Position numbers and translations under genes: made by a program. From positions 20,019,278-20,083,277 of the forward strand of contig CM033110.1 of NCBI GenBank assembly GCA_019321725.1: a stretch of DNA of 64,000 bases. Reading direction: 5' to 3'. Positions 1 through 12,922 of this stretch are shown here, one piece after another (positions within the stretch are counted from its first letter, which is position 1; every line of letters begins with the position of its first letter). The stretch comes from Paulownia fortunei (lineage: Eukaryota; Streptophyta; Magnoliopsida; Lamiales; Paulowniaceae). The notes beneath the pieces are model-generated. The model ran no database searches. It saw nothing but the letters and a program-made list of their open reading frames with translations, and was not told where the DNA came from.

Positions 1-502
1 ACATTTGGATGTGTTTCGGGGAAATGAACACATAATGAATTTATTGAAAAATGTAACATATTAGGAGGAAAATATATTGAAGAACGTGGTATTTGTTTGA
101 ATTTGGATGTGTTTTGAGAGAATAAATTGAGAATGAGATTGTTTTGGAAAACACAAACAAACATAGCCAATTATCCCATTTGCTGCTACTTTGGTATGAC
201 AGCCTAAATAGCAAAAGATTTTCTACGCTCATAAAATCAATCTAGAACCCCAAATATATTGTATTAGAATATCACAAGAATAAAGAGCAAGTGCCAGGGG
301 ATTAAACCATCTACACGAATAAAACAAACAAGAAGGTATGGGAATGTTTATCTGATTTATTGACTCAAGGAGCTTAATTGAAAACATGCTCTCCAACAGA
401 GGAAACTACAAGACAGTTGCAATGAATATGCAACAGGAAGTACTGAACCTTGTGTCTTCCTGAGCCAAAAAGGCCAGAAGGAAAAACATTGGAAAGTTAA
501 AA
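1..502. other. 3' flank of NDUFS4 gene, no coding signal
   Basis: AT-rich sequence downstream of the NDUFS4 stop codon. Only short chance ORFs occur. A 14-bp direct repeat ATTTGGATGTGTTT is present near 3-16 and 101-114, followed by a GGAAAACACAAAC stretch near 144-156. This resembles the GTGTTTGG-type ends of plant MITEs, but I cannot delimit an element. Confidence 0.6.
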
Positions 503-3500
503 TTAGTTCTCCTGTGTCTTAGGAGGGCCCTTCCATTTGAAGTTATCCGCATATGATTTCACCTGCAAGCCAAGTAGGCAAGAAGAAGATGAGAGAGCTC
601 AAGTTTTCATTCCCCAGGAGAGTTGAGGGTGGTGAAGGAAGACTCATTTTTTCTCTTTTATTTGGTAAGAGAACATACATATATTCATTAATGTTATCCA
701 AGTACTTAAAAAGGATGAAAAGAGAGAATCTTTTACATGACTATGAAGAATAAGAGATTAGAGATCAACCAAGAGCAAGATAACAATCAATTAAAATGCT
801 TTGTGGAACTCTAGATAAACCAACTTCATGATGAAACATGAGCCTTTATAGCGCACCATACCACAAGGAATTTGTACTTTTTAACTTTTCGGGTTCAAAC
901 AGCACTTTGGTCAAAGCACTTTTCTTTCCTTTTTAAAAAATGTAAAGGGATAGTACTTTGAATGCAACTTATGTTTGGAATTTTTAAAATTAAGTAACTA
1001 TGTATGACATTACTTTGAAAGGAATTTTTTGACTTAATAGGACATCCAGTAAAACCAGGTGGTAGCATATCTTACATTTAAAGCACAAAAAACCACTACT
1101 AATTAACATATGGAAATGAACAGTGCTCACCTTGACTTTATTTAATAAGTGGAAACATGTATTATGGCGTCTGAGTGGGATGTCTATTTCATTTGCCTCT
1201 CCAGTTTAGTTGGGGAAATATTAAGTAAATTGTGCTTAAGAAACACTTAACACTGGTAAAAACAGTTAACATCTTTCAGAACATTTAACTGCCAGTATAT
1301 ATGAACCAAGCAAGTTGCAACAAACTGCTCTGAACTGAACCACAACATGAAATTCACCACAGATCAACCAAACTCAGTGAAAGTGAAAAAGAAGAAGAAA
1401 TGGCCAATTTCCTACTGCATGAACTTAAAACTTTCATCACTATAACAGATTTATGCTAATAGCTAGAAGGCCATTAAATTGGTTAAGCAAGAATATCAAA
1501 CCTTCAATAATGGAGTCTGGTGCTTCTTGACCTGCAAATAATAAGCAACATAATAACATAAGAGAACTTCATTTCTTAATCAAAACTAGAAGTAGAAGAC
1601 TCACACCTATTTATATTTAATACTGATAGCAATCAGTCAAATGCTCACACTACAAGCATCATAGTGAACAAAAGAGAAAAGCCAGGATATGAATTCATCT
1701 TGAACTATCACATTGTTCATATATGACCTATTCATGCCAAACTACTCAACAACATAAGATACCACTCTTGGAATAATGCCACATTGCAACAATGTGGCAG
1801 GGTCTCGAGGAAAACAACATCAAACTGGACAGAATACAAATATCCACCAGTCGTCAGTTCTAATGATTTTCAGTAATTGCAACAGAATAGTCTGTTTCTT
1901 AAATTCCAAGAGCACCAATAATGAATGAAACAGGTATCCGGTCAGACACCCAATGCATCAATAAACCCATGTCAACAATGCTAGTTATGATCTTCTATTT
2001 TCTTCTGATAATACTAAATATAATAAAACTATTTCTAAGTCTACAAAGTAGTCAGTTGATATAGAGTTTCAGGTAACCTGCTCTTCCCCCCCGGCTAAAC
2101 AGACAAACAGATGAATGCAATTTGAGATCAGCAAAATGTTGAAGAACTAATCTCCTCCCCTTAGATAAAGGGTCTAAACAGTACGCGTAGAAGTAGAACT
2201 TAGACAATTTTGTTCACCAGGAGTACAGATAGAATAGGCCATACCGTGTATTCCCAACCATGTCTCTCGGCAAATGCTATTGCAGCTTCTTGACTGTCAA
2301 AACTTAATCCAGCATCGCCAACATTTGCATATGGGTCCCCGGTGGATGTCCAACCCATTAATGGATTTTCCCATCTGCATATCAGTGATAATATATGCTT
2401 ATTGAAGGACCATGGTGATAAAGTAAATGGTGAATAATTGATCATGTAAAAGGAAGCAGAGAAATAATCCATTCTCTTTCATCTTGTCCCTGCTCATTGC
2501 ACAAAGTGCCAAAATATATCACACCAGTTATGGAGGAACTGGTGCGAAAAAAGCAGTATCTATAACTTGATAAGAAGGACGGCAAAAGGAAGATCATTTT
2601 TCAGAAGAAAATGCCCTGTAATGAATTTCCCAATAACTGACACTGAGACAACACAAGCACCATTATGCATGCTGGGAAAGACTTTAGTAGTTACATATTT
2701 TTCTTACCATAGAGAGGAGCAATCTTACTTTCCCAATTCTGATATCAATATTTAACATACAAAACTTATCAATAAAGTGTTACACATGTATTTAAGAATA
2801 TCAAAATTGTTGTGGCCTGAATTTGTTGAATACAATCATGATCCTAAGAGCAAAATGGAATTCAACATCCTGCCTTCCTCTTCCTCCAAAATGAGGAATA
2901 TAATAGTACAATTCAACAGAGGGAAATTGAATTGAACAGAGTGAAAAGTTGTGATCAGCTGTTTTTGATGCTCATAGAACCCATTACATTAAAAAACAAA
3001 AGATATATGTCAGCTTTAAAAATCTTAGTCGACCAGTGATACTCATTCCTCTCAAATATATATGCCAAAAACTGCAAAAATTGCGACCTGTTCTAGCTCA
3101 ATTATGAAAAAATGCATACTTTGCGCAATGGAGGTTAAACAGACCAATAGTGAACCAGTTTTAGATTTGCTTGCTCCATGTTAAGAACAGTGAAAGAAAG
3201 TGCAAGCCCAATTCCGCTAAATGGAGTGTTCAATTGCACATAGATCAAAACAACGACCAGCAGACCAAAGATATATAGCTAAAGTGAAACGCACCAAGCA
3301 AGAGAAGAAAGGCATACTTCTGTGTGGACATGAAATTAATTTTCCATCTCCCAACCTTTCCGGATCCTTGTTGAGTAGCAGTTCGAGCAGGTGAGAAGAC
3401 TTGAACCTAAACCAAAACCCAAATTGCAGCTTAATCTGGCCGGAAAAAAAAAAAAAGAAACCATATCTACCAATTTCACCAATCCTCATAAGGCCATTTA

Positions 3501-3801
3501 ACAACAACACATTGAAGCAAACAAAAAAAGAAAACGAAGAAGAGAAAAACAACAAAGAAGTGAAGTCCATGTCCACTTTATATAATTCAAAGCAAAAAAC
3601 ACTAAAATATTAAAAACGAAAAAATAACATTGATACCCTTCGGCGGAGGTGCTCTTGGGGAATGCCGGAGACCATACCGATCTCTCCGGGTTTTATTTCC
3701 ACCAATGAATCTTCCGTGGAGAATGCTCTCGAAAATGGAGCCAAAGCCGATCGATAAGTCTTGCCGGAATTTCTTGCCAGCCGTTGCAGAGTGCTTGCCA
3801 T
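503..3801 (-). CDS. FRO1 (NDUFS4): NADH dehydrogenase (ubiquinone) iron-sulfur protein 4, mitochondrial (complex I 18-kDa subunit)
   Basis: Accessory subunit of the peripheral arm of mitochondrial complex I; the Arabidopsis homologue is FROSTBITE1. Five exons on the minus strand: 3637-3801, 3318-3406, 2245-2374, 1502-1531 and 503-562. They sum to 474 nt (157 aa) with all phases compatible; the family length is about 154 aa. The start is the ATG at 3801, beginning [20 protein letters not shown], a basic Ser/Ala/Arg-rich mitochondrial presequence. Exon 1 ends in [11 protein letters not shown]. Exon 2 carries [20 protein letters not shown]. Exon 3 carries the family hallmark [19 protein letters not shown] and then [10 protein letters not shown]. 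Exon 4 is only 30 nt ([10 protein letters not shown]). Exon 5 encodes [14 protein letters not shown] and the stop. Acceptors and donors are GT-AG. It lies divergent from TRB2. Confidence 0.95.
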
Positions 3802-5799
3802 TTTGCGATCGCTCGATTCACTGCAGATAAAGGGATTCCTGTTCCTTTGTTGGGGGGTGGAGATAATTTGGGGCAATGAAAATTTAACAAATTTAGCAAA
3901 AGGGGCAAAAAGCCAATTACCGGTTGTTTTGGGGTTTGTGTGGGATTATATCTAATTCGATTCTTTTACATCCCAATGATTAACGATAATATACAAAACA
4001 ACCCTCAACCTTCAAAATCATTTTATACCTTTTGTTTTCTGGTGGTGGGGGGTTAGTAGGGTGATCAATGAATTGTTACGTGATTTTACTATATATTAAT
4101 TTTAACTTATAATTTTATTAAGTAAAATAAAAGTTACAATTTAAGATGGTTGTAGCCAATTTTTATTAAAAATAAAAAATAAAAAATAAAAAATCATGTA
4201 ATTACAAAATAAAATTTTCAGAATATTAGTAAAAATTTAAATTAATATAAAAAAATATCTAATCAATAACAGATATTAAAGATGGTTACGTAAAAAAGTT
4301 GTGACTTAAATCTTCAGTTAACGACTATATTATCTGCGAAAAATTCATGTAATCTTCTAAGGCTATTTGAAGCACAAATATAATAAAAATTCTACCAACT
4401 AAAATATATGTCGAAATAAGAGTAGTTTTTGCTAATGTATTTGAAGTGTCAAACTCTATAACTTTAACATGAATAAAAAGACACCTAAAATTGTACTAAT
4501 ATTAAAAAAAATGAGAATAAATGTAGACAATTATGGCGCCCAAAAAGTTGCTCAAATTCAATATATACAAAAATAAAAATAAAAATAAAAAATAAAATAA
4601 AGCACACACACACACAAAAACATGAGTGAGATAGAGAGAACAAGTTCTTATAAAAGACTAACTCATAGTCTATAATAAACAATACTGTATCCTATATAAT
4701 AATGTTAAGTTATAATTAATAAGCTTAATTAGTATTTACATAATTAGCTAATGCCTATTTAATTTATATAAAGATGGGTGCGATTATGGTCAGGTTTTTT
4801 TAATTTGAAATTCCCCAAAGCATGGACGCAATTTTTATTTACTATTTCAAATCACGATTTGTCATAAATTAATATTAGTGGGGCAGTATAATACAATTAT
4901 GACGGTTGGAATACTTTTTTAAAATTTATAATAACGCTTAGGGGTTAGAGTATTAGTGTTTTTTTTTAGTTTTTGATTGAAATGATAATACATTTTAATC
5001 TCATAACATCGATGAATAAACTTTTAAATAAAAATTCATCACTAAATTAAAAAAAAAAACTAATATGAAATTAAAAATATTTATTTATTTTTACTCTAAA
5101 ACTCAAAATTAGTTATAGTTATTGAAGCTGCGAGGATTGAATATAAATACATGTGAGTTTTATGTAGCATTAAATAAATTATTGGTATAGTGCAACAAAT
5201 AATAAAAAATATTTCTACTCATCCAATGCATTGTAATTGTTTCTTTTTGAGGAATATTTATTTTGGTATATTTAATCCAAACTAAGAGAAAAATGAGAAT
5301 TGCCAAAGTATACCATTAGTTTTTTATTTTTGTGAAGCGATAGATAAACTAATTTTTTGATCCGAGCACTTTTGCAATTTGTCCTTGGTTATGCTAATTA
5401 ACCAAGTATTCAGTCAGATGATTTCCTTGTTTGCAATTTGAATTTTAATAAAAAAAAAACATTAAGAAAAAGAATTCTTAATTCAAATGATGTAAATTTA
5501 TACTAAAATATTTTAATTTTATTCAATTTTTTCTCATTAAAATTTAAGGTCCAAATATAGCCTAAAGAAATTCAATAAAATGCCATTGTTTATCAAATGT
5601 AATGTGGTTTTTCTATTGATTGTTTAAGTCTTGGTTGTCTACATATATTATGCTATTGTACTCTTTATTTCAGGTTTTTTAGTCAACATATTTTATGGGC
5701 CCCTCTCTTTGTTTATTTTTATAGTTTTTGCATGAGCATTGTTTGGGTGAAAAAATAACTTTTTGTACTAGGTTAGCAGCCAATTTTCTAATAAATATT
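3802..5799. other. Intergenic region between divergent NDUFS4 and TRB2
   Basis: NDUFS4 promoter side, followed by strongly AT-rich DNA with poly-A/T runs. A short CA repeat lies near 4602-4615. No ORF resembles a known protein and no terminal repeats were delimited. Confidence 0.6.
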
Positions 5800-7361
5800 A
5801 GTGTAGAGTTGCTGCTGATTCTTCCAGAACAAGCAAAGAGACAAAGAAGCGGGGGTTTTTGGTAGGTGTCAAATAACGAAAAAGGGTCAAGAAAACGAGA
5901 AAATATTCCTTAATTGTTCGTTTCTGGTCCTTGTCTTTAGGGCTTCAATCGTTTTCTCAATGGGGCTGAAATTCATTTGTGAATTACACTCCTATTGACA
6001 TTTCTCACTGATTTACTGCCATCTCCATTCCGGGTATGGCTACTCAACTCAAAGCACTCACAAGCTCATGCTCAATCACATAATTCTTTATCTTTGAAGG
6101 GCTGTTTTTGAGTTTCTTTAAGAATTAGCATCTTCCCTTTTGATGAGACATCTTCTTTTTCATTTGTGCATGTGCTTTTATAGAATTTTTTTATTATGTT
6201 TCAATTTTGCGGTTTCAATGAAATGATTTCAGTTAAATGAGATGGGGAAGAAGCCTCAAAACATTTTCTTTTATCCTCTAGATACGATTTTGGTAAATGA
6301 CATGGAAAAGAAGCAATTTTTTCTGCTATTCGGAGAGCTTCTTATGATTGTAAAATTTGAGTAAAAGCCTTGAATTCTTTGACATCGTTTTACATTTGAA
6401 TTTTGACCTTTATATCAGTGGAATGGGCTAAGAATCGATCTTTTTCAATTTAGACTTAGAAAATCAGTAGCTTATGCATTTCTTGGAAATAACTGAGGTT
6501 GGCTTGATTGTGAGTATGTGGATGGGTGGGGGTAGTCCTGTCGAGCCTTATTTCTTAATAAGTGGGTTTTTGGATGCATTGTTGTGAAATCCTTCCTGCT
6601 AGGGAGTCAATAGAGTGAAGCTAGTTTTGCTAATGGGAACACCTTTTTCTCATCCTGAATTGCCTCATTATACACATTGTTTTTGGCAAGATGTTTTTTA
6701 GGTCATGGGTTGGAATTGGTATATGGCTTTTTTTTAACTTATGTTTTATAAAATCTTATTTGTTGCTTTTATTGACCAATGATCGGTCACAGAGGTTGTA
6801 TCCGTTGTTCTTGATCTGGAGAATTTCCAAAATCTAAATTGGTTATAGCCTTAGGCTCAAGTTGTTTATTGCTACGCGGTCGATGGTTATATGTTTCTTG
6901 CATATTCAAGTTTGACATGTAACATTTGACATGTGAAAGGTGATTGTTTAGGGATATTTATTTAATAAGGTATGAGAAATCATGATCTTTTGGTTGATTC
7001 TTGCCTTTTCCTTTGAGGTGATTAACGAGTCATTAAATGCTGAGATATTTATCTCTTAAAAATCAGACACTGACCATATTTAGAAATTCGGGTTTGTTAA
7101 TGATTTGGCTGATCAAAATTACCATCCTGGATAAATACAGAAGTTGTAGAGAAAGAAAAGATGCAGTTTGTTTTGTTTGATAAACACACTTGTTTCTATT
7201 ATTTTAACTCCTAAAGGTAGGAATAGATATCGTTCTTCTTTACATGGTTTACATTGCTTAAATTGGGTCTTTTTGCATTGCATCTCTGCATTTTTGCAGG
7301 TGTAACGGTACCGCGCATTACTCAATAGGTCGTTGTTTGTGAAGCATCTTGACTTTATGCA
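5800..7361 (+). other. TRB2 5' leader with probable leader intron
   Basis: A strong acceptor (TTTTTGCAG) ends at 7299, 62 nt before the TRB2 ATG and after a T-rich stretch, so the leader is probably spliced. A plausible donor CGG|GTATGG lies at 6033/6034, giving a leader intron of about 1.27 kb. The presumed first exon contains a short ORF at 5960-5998 (12 codons plus stop) that would act as a uORF if transcribed. The transcription start cannot be read from sequence. Confidence 0.45.
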
Positions 7362-9798
7362 ATGGGTGCTCCTAAACAGAAGTGGACATCAGAAGAAGAA
7401 GCTGCTCTTAAAGCTGGCATTCACAAATATGGAATAGGAAAATGGAGTACCATACTTAAAGATCCAGAATTCAGCACAGTCTTGCGATCACGTTCTAATG
7501 TGGACCTTAAGGTATTAAGTACGAGTTGTTTCCTATCTTCTGCGTTGCTTTTGCAGAAATCAATGTCTTAGATGGACTATCCGTGTTTTAGTGTGTAATG
7601 TACCATTACTGTATTAAATTTAATAAATTAATTCTTCTTTTGGTTGAACTGATTTGTTTCCTCTTTACTGGATAGGACAAATGGAGAAATTTGAATTGCA
7701 TGGCAAATGGCTTGGGATCTCGGCACAGGGCTAGGGTTTCAAGTAAAAGCAATCAGCTTACTGCCAAGCAAGATGAAGACACTACAGTTCGTAGCATGAT
7801 GGTTGAGAAGGATTCAGAAGTTCTTGACGTAACTTCCCTTGCTGCATCTACTGAAAAATCCCAGGTTACAGGTTCCAGAAGACAAATCTCAAGGTTGAAT
7901 GATATCATTACATGATGTACCTATTTATATTTGTAACCTAATTCCCATCCTGTTCCCCCTTTTCCTTCTAATTTGGCACTTTCAAGAACATTTTAGTTAA
8001 TCAATCAGTGGTGGAGGGAATAGGTCAAAATTGAAATATATAGGGGTCTATTGAACTGCGCATGCCATGTTCCTTAAGGGCACTGTCAATGCTCTCACGC
8101 CACCGCTATTTTAATTCGTACAGGACAAATAACATGTGTGAGCCATATAATCTGTTAACAGTTTATCTTCAAATATCCGATTGAGATATTTGATAAGATA
8201 CATTTTCAGCTCTCTCTCTCTCTCTCTCTGTTTGGTGGGTGGGGTAGAATAACTTGCTACTTAGTGGGGGAGGGGGAATGGGTATTCTTTTTGTTGCTCA
8301 AGCTACAGTTATGGCCTTCTGTGGTCCGTTAGTCAATCTAAACATGATGCAAAGCCGCATAAAATGTATTGCTCCTAATCTAAACACGTTAATTTTGTAC
8401 TAGACTTGGAAATCAATATGCTATGTTCTGGAAGTTAAACCAATCCGTTTTAGACATTGTTTAATGAGATGTTTGCGGGCTTCCGGCCATGAATGTAGGC
8501 TGGATGACCTTATACTGGAGGCTATAACAAAGTTGAAGGAACCTCGAGGATCCAGTCGGCCTGCAATTGCACAGTACATAGAGGTAATGATTTTCTATCT
8601 TTGATGGATAAGTTTGAGAGTAGGATGACTATAAAATCAGTGGGTTGAAATTGACAATGAATTGGTGTACAATAATGTCTTGTAATTTGCTAGAGTTCTG
8701 AAGGAACCAAATTTTGATTTTTCTCCACGCTTTCATCTCATGTTAACAATTCTCGTAAAAATTTTGGCTTCTTATCACATGTTTATGTCTACAATTCTCA
8801 TCCGGACAGCCATCTATGATTGATTCGGAAAGTGGATGTTCACGAATATAATCAGAATTATCTTTGAAGTTTTCTTATATCCGCTATGATCATGACTTTC
8901 TAACTCTGACATCATATATGGTTTATATGGTAGGAACTTTACTCAGCACCTCCAGATTTTGAAAGGATTTTGGCTGCAAATTTGAAGATTTTGACGGAAA
9001 ATGGACGATTAATTAAGGTATTCTATTAGTAACAATCATTTTCCTTTGTTCTTTTTGTGCTTCTTTTTCAGTTTTTCCCCCCTTTTCTCTCCAGGGATAG
9101 GGGGTGATAAATGGAAAGTATGAAGTTTCAAATTTTACATGTTTCAGTATGTTAAATTGCATACTTTTGGATTGTGAATACAGATATGGTGTATAATCAC
9201 CTGTTATGTCGAAGACATTAATTATTTTCATGCAGCATACCTAACATGCTTGTTAGTAACCATGCTTTCACTGGTGATCAAAAGGATGAGACTAATTAAT
9301 GACTTAGTGATGTAATCATTTTCACGAAGTTGTAGGAAAATTGGGAGGGTCATAGTGCTAAAAGCAGTTGCCAATTCTCAGATAAAATTAGAGTTTGGCT
9401 AGTTTTGGTGTCAAATTTATAATTTGTAGTGTTTGCATTGACAGGTGAAGCATCAATACAGGATTGCCCCAAGGTCAATATCTTTTGCTGCAGGGAAAGA
9501 ATCACAGTTGTTGCTTGAAAATGGAGCTAAGAAGGATCCTTCAGAAGCAGAGAGAAATGGTGTTGTACTTCTTACTAAAGCCAAGATTGATGCTGAGCTG
9601 GAGAAAATGAAGAGCATGAGTGCAGAAGAGGCTGCTGCTGCTGCTGCACAAGCAGTTGCAGAGGCTGAAGCTGCAATTGCAGAAGCTGAAGCGGCAGCAA
9701 GGGAAGCAGAGGAGGCTGAGGCCGAAGCAGAGGCTGCACAGTGTTTTGCTGATGCAGCTCAGAAAGCGCTGAGTTATCAAACTATCCGTGTCTGGTAA
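7362..9798 (+). CDS. TRB2: Telomere repeat-binding factor (single-Myb histone family), TRB2-like
   Basis: Nuclear protein binding telomeric and telo-box DNA. In Arabidopsis, TRBs protect telomeres and recruit Polycomb PRC2 and demethylase complexes. Five coding exons: 7362-7511, 7676-7893, 8499-8583, 8934-9017 and 9445-9798; total 891 nt, 296 aa. The N-terminus [19 protein letters not shown] begins the Myb domain (about residues 1-60), ending in the telobox signature NVDLKDKWRNL, split across exons 1 and 2. A linker-histone H1/H5-like globular domain follows at about 122-190 ([15 protein letters not shown], then [14 protein letters not shown]). The C-terminal region, about 240-290, is an Ala/Glu coiled coil ([20 protein letters not shown]). 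Termination at ...RVW resembles the Trp-terminated TRB2 more than TRB1. The stop TAA lies inside a good donor sequence (see findings). Confidence 0.95.
8210..8229. repeat. (CT)n microsatellite in TRB2 intron
   Basis: Uninterrupted CT dinucleotide run of about 20 bp in the intron between the Myb and H1-domain exons. Likely length-polymorphic. Confidence 0.9.
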
Positions 9799-11312
9799 AG
9801 TCAATCCTTTGAATTTGAATACCTACAAAGTTAACTTACATGACCTTAATATGACGTGCGCAACCATAGACCATTAAGGAGATTGGAGGTGTTTTCTAGC
9901 ACTTCCTAGCACCCCTAGAATTTGCTTGCATGAGTCTACAGTGCGGATGGGACAATTATAGATGTTTGATTCTTGGAACAGATCTCAACCCATCCCCTTT
10001 GTCGAACATGACCTATGTTGTTCCTTTTCTGGTTTAAATATTGCTTAGTGAAATGGGCAATTACTTGTGTGTTTTCATAAATTTTCTGAAGCATTCACTG
10101 TCTGAAGCCAGCCTATTATTTGGTATTATGGTATCACTTAATATGAAATTGGGGATTGCAAATTCTGTCCAAGTTTTCAACTTTGTCTCTGATAGCCTCT
10201 TTTTCATGCCTATGCAGTATACCCGGTGGCAGCAACTTCTAATTGCATCTCCAAAATTGTGGCAGACCATTCTGTGAAGGCTTTAGCATGGTGCTCAATC
10301 TTTTGCAAGCATATATCTATATGATGTAGATAACTTGCAGAACTGTAAATCTAATAATTTTGTTGATGTCTACGGTTTGTTCTGTCAATCAACTGTGATA
10401 CATAAAGGAAGTAACTTGGTATCTGAACCCTTTAGAGTTGAGTTACCTTATATAGATGGTTTTTTGTGCTAAAGATTTTAGCAGCAGTTTTATATGAAGA
10501 AAAGAGGTCTTGATTATCTCTCTCTTATTTTCTGTATAGAATGTGATAAGAGGAAAGAAAGAAAAAAGCAAATCGGGTTTCCTTTTTGAAAAAATCAGCA
10601 CTGATCATAGATACCCTTTAGAGTGCGTTTGGATCCTTGGAATCAGCACCAAAGAAATGAGGTTAAACAGGAGAATTGTTGTTCGGTTGTTGGACTCCAC
10701 AATGGAAATGGAGAATTGGTTTTGAGTTTCTGTTCCAACCTCTCCACTTTCCCACTTCAATACCTTGTTTCAACCAAATAATTTGAAATCCGTTATACAG
10801 GATTTCTCCCAAAGAAGCCAAGTTTCTTTCATCACTTGCCCCATTACCCCGCTCCATTAAACCTATGATAAACCTTATCCCTATCTCCAAATTCTTCCCC
10901 CCTTCAGTCCTCCCTCCGACAAACTAGAACTAATAGCATTTACCAGACAAAATAGCATCAACCACAAATTCTATTTGCCGTTAAGGCACTCACATTGGCT
11001 CTAGTTTTTGTATTCTATATAGTACCCATATTCTCTCTTTAAGTTTGTATAAAGATATTGCTTAATGCACAAAGCAAAAGCCAATAAGATTAGAAACTGG
11101 GTGCACAATGAATAGAACAATCCTTACGAGTAAAGGCCTAATAAATCCCACAAAAGAGGCAAGTTGTCAGCTAAGCGTCAAACCTTGCCCTTGCCTAAGA
11201 GCAACGAAATTCAGAAAGGGGCAAGGAAAAAAAACATTTGCATCGAAGGAGTTCAGCATCAAGGGATTCTGAGGTATATAATCCTTTATATGCCACAAAG
11301 CAAACTAACAAG
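9799..11312. other. TRB2 3' flank / convergent intergenic DNA
   Basis: TRB2 3' UTR and the space before the decayed minus-strand gene. A possible alternative 3' exon of TRB2 starts after a CTATGCAG acceptor at 10217. A GAGTGCGTTTGGATCC stretch near 10621-10636 resembles a MITE end, but no matching inverted end was found. No coding gene seen. Confidence 0.5.
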
Positions 11313-11568
11313 TTAATCCAAGCTCTCTTGTTCAATTAAGTTCATGATCATACTCAAAGGTCTTACATCCCAGTACCCTTTGTCTATGAACTCATCTCTT
11401 TGAGGATAACTATTATACTTCAATTCCACAGAGCAAATTTCCTATATTTCCTCATCCAGACCTCAAAGAGTCTCTTCATTTTTTCGAAAGAGATTAGCTC
11501 CTTGGCTTCTTGCAGTCATGCCTTTTCATCTTTCATTATTAAATTCGTTGCATTCTCACTCTGCCCGG
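11313..11568 (-). pseudogene. Decayed terminal exon of an unrecognised protein gene
   Basis: Read on the minus strand from an acceptor-like TTAACAG at 11570, one frame encodes ENATNLIMKDEKA, a TGA stop at 11516-11518, then LQEAKELISFEKMKRLFEVW and MRKYR. The frame is lost near 11440-11443. A second frame then continues as ICSVELKYNSYPQRDEF, IDKGYWDVRPL and SMIMNLIEQESLD, ending in TAA at 11313-11315. The protein-like composition on both sides of the break, the amphipathic EAKELISFEKMKRLF segment and the clean terminus suggest a once-coding exon with one nonsense codon and one single-base frameshift. I do not recognise the family. A base-calling error in a short homopolymer could mimic the frameshift, but would not explain the stop codon as well. 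Confidence 0.45.
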
Positions 11569-12922
11569 CTGTTAATGAACACATCATAGAATAGAAAACA
11601 TTAAAAACACTATTTAGAAATCCACTTCAGGAAGGCTGGCGCAGGAGGAAATCTTCTCAGTGATAAGAAAACCCCCCAAACACTTTGATGCTTTGAATGC
11701 CACCCTGGGAACCAATTAAGCAAAATCAGACTAGCTAATCCAATCACCATGTTCAACACAGACAAAAAATTAGATAATATGTGAACTTGATGCCACATGA
11801 TCTGAATTACTTGCACATAAAAATTGTCGGCTTTTCAGCTCACAAAATCTCATTCACCTGATTTTTAAAATATCTTGGCTTTAAGGGAAAAAAAGAGTAG
11901 ACGATGGAGATTACCTGACTTATATCAGTTTTATAGCCGAATGTGCACCAACAAGGTCCAGCATGCCTTGAAAAAAAATTCATTCCATATCATTAAAGCA
12001 GAACCAAGTCCTCAGGCCTGCCACTTTCGAGAAGAAAGATGTTTCACTCAACACTTTTTCCTAGAAAACTATGACGCTGTCACAATAGCCAAAAAAACTG
12101 GATAATATTTACCTCTATGCCCCTGCATTGAGGCCACCATGAATACAGAAAAAAAGTTCAGCAAAACAAATCTTATTATCAGAAACATAAGCTGAATCAG
12201 AAGAAGATACAGGCTCAAAAGAGAATTCAAAGGAATCACAATCCGTTGCTATAAGGCCAGCTGTCTTCCTCTTTTCTCCGGTAAGCTCATCTATTATATA
12301 TCTGTTGAAACTCTCTTTGGTCATTCACAGCTTCATCATGATTTAAGGAAAAAAACCAAAAACAAAGAAAGAAAGAAAGGAAGAATAATGGGGTATTATT
12401 TCATTATGAAACATAGACAACAGCTTCCCTTGATGCAACACCAAGCAACTGATTCACATAGACTGAAAATTGGAGATCCACAACCAGGAAAAACCATATC
12501 ATAAACAAGCTGCAGAATAACAACTTATGTTGTGTTTACAAATGGTAGATACATCGTAGCTGAGCTAAATGAAACCATGATGCACGGCAACAGCAGAAAA
12601 TTCTGATGATACCAGAAATTGAATGTCAGAATTGCATTCACTCAACAATTCACGATCTGGTATGGTCTAAGCCTTAAAGGTAACAGTATCATCTCAAGCG
12701 AAAAAAAAAATCCAAGATTCATCTTTTATAACTATGAGGAAGTCAATATGAATTTCAATGCTATTGCTTCAAATAACTAATCAGTAGTGAACAACTGAAA
12801 ACTCATTGAAGCAATATTTCATTTCGCTTCATAAACCAAATCCATTTCATTCCACATTAGCAAAGTGACTAAGTAAAACCACTCTCACGGAAAAGGACTA
12901 AAATTATTCATCACATCTGATT
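11569..12922. other. Spacer between decayed exon and bL12, possible further remnants
   Basis: A minus-strand open stretch at about 12115-12324 includes LTGEKRKTAGLIATDCDSFE and FSFEPVSSSDSAYVSD, which have protein-like composition. They could be an upstream exon of the same decayed gene, but no convincing splice chain links them to 11568. The remainder, up to the bL12 stop, is the bL12 3' UTR and spacer. Confidence 0.3.

Noticed and set aside
3217..3576. 119-codon minus-strand open frame
   Set aside because: It overlaps NDUFS4 exon 2 in another frame. The spliced NDUFS4 frame explains the sequence.
12115..12324. 69-codon minus-strand frame as a separate gene
   Set aside because: Protein-like composition but no start context or splice chain to a complete product. 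Kept only as a possible remnant near the decayed exon.
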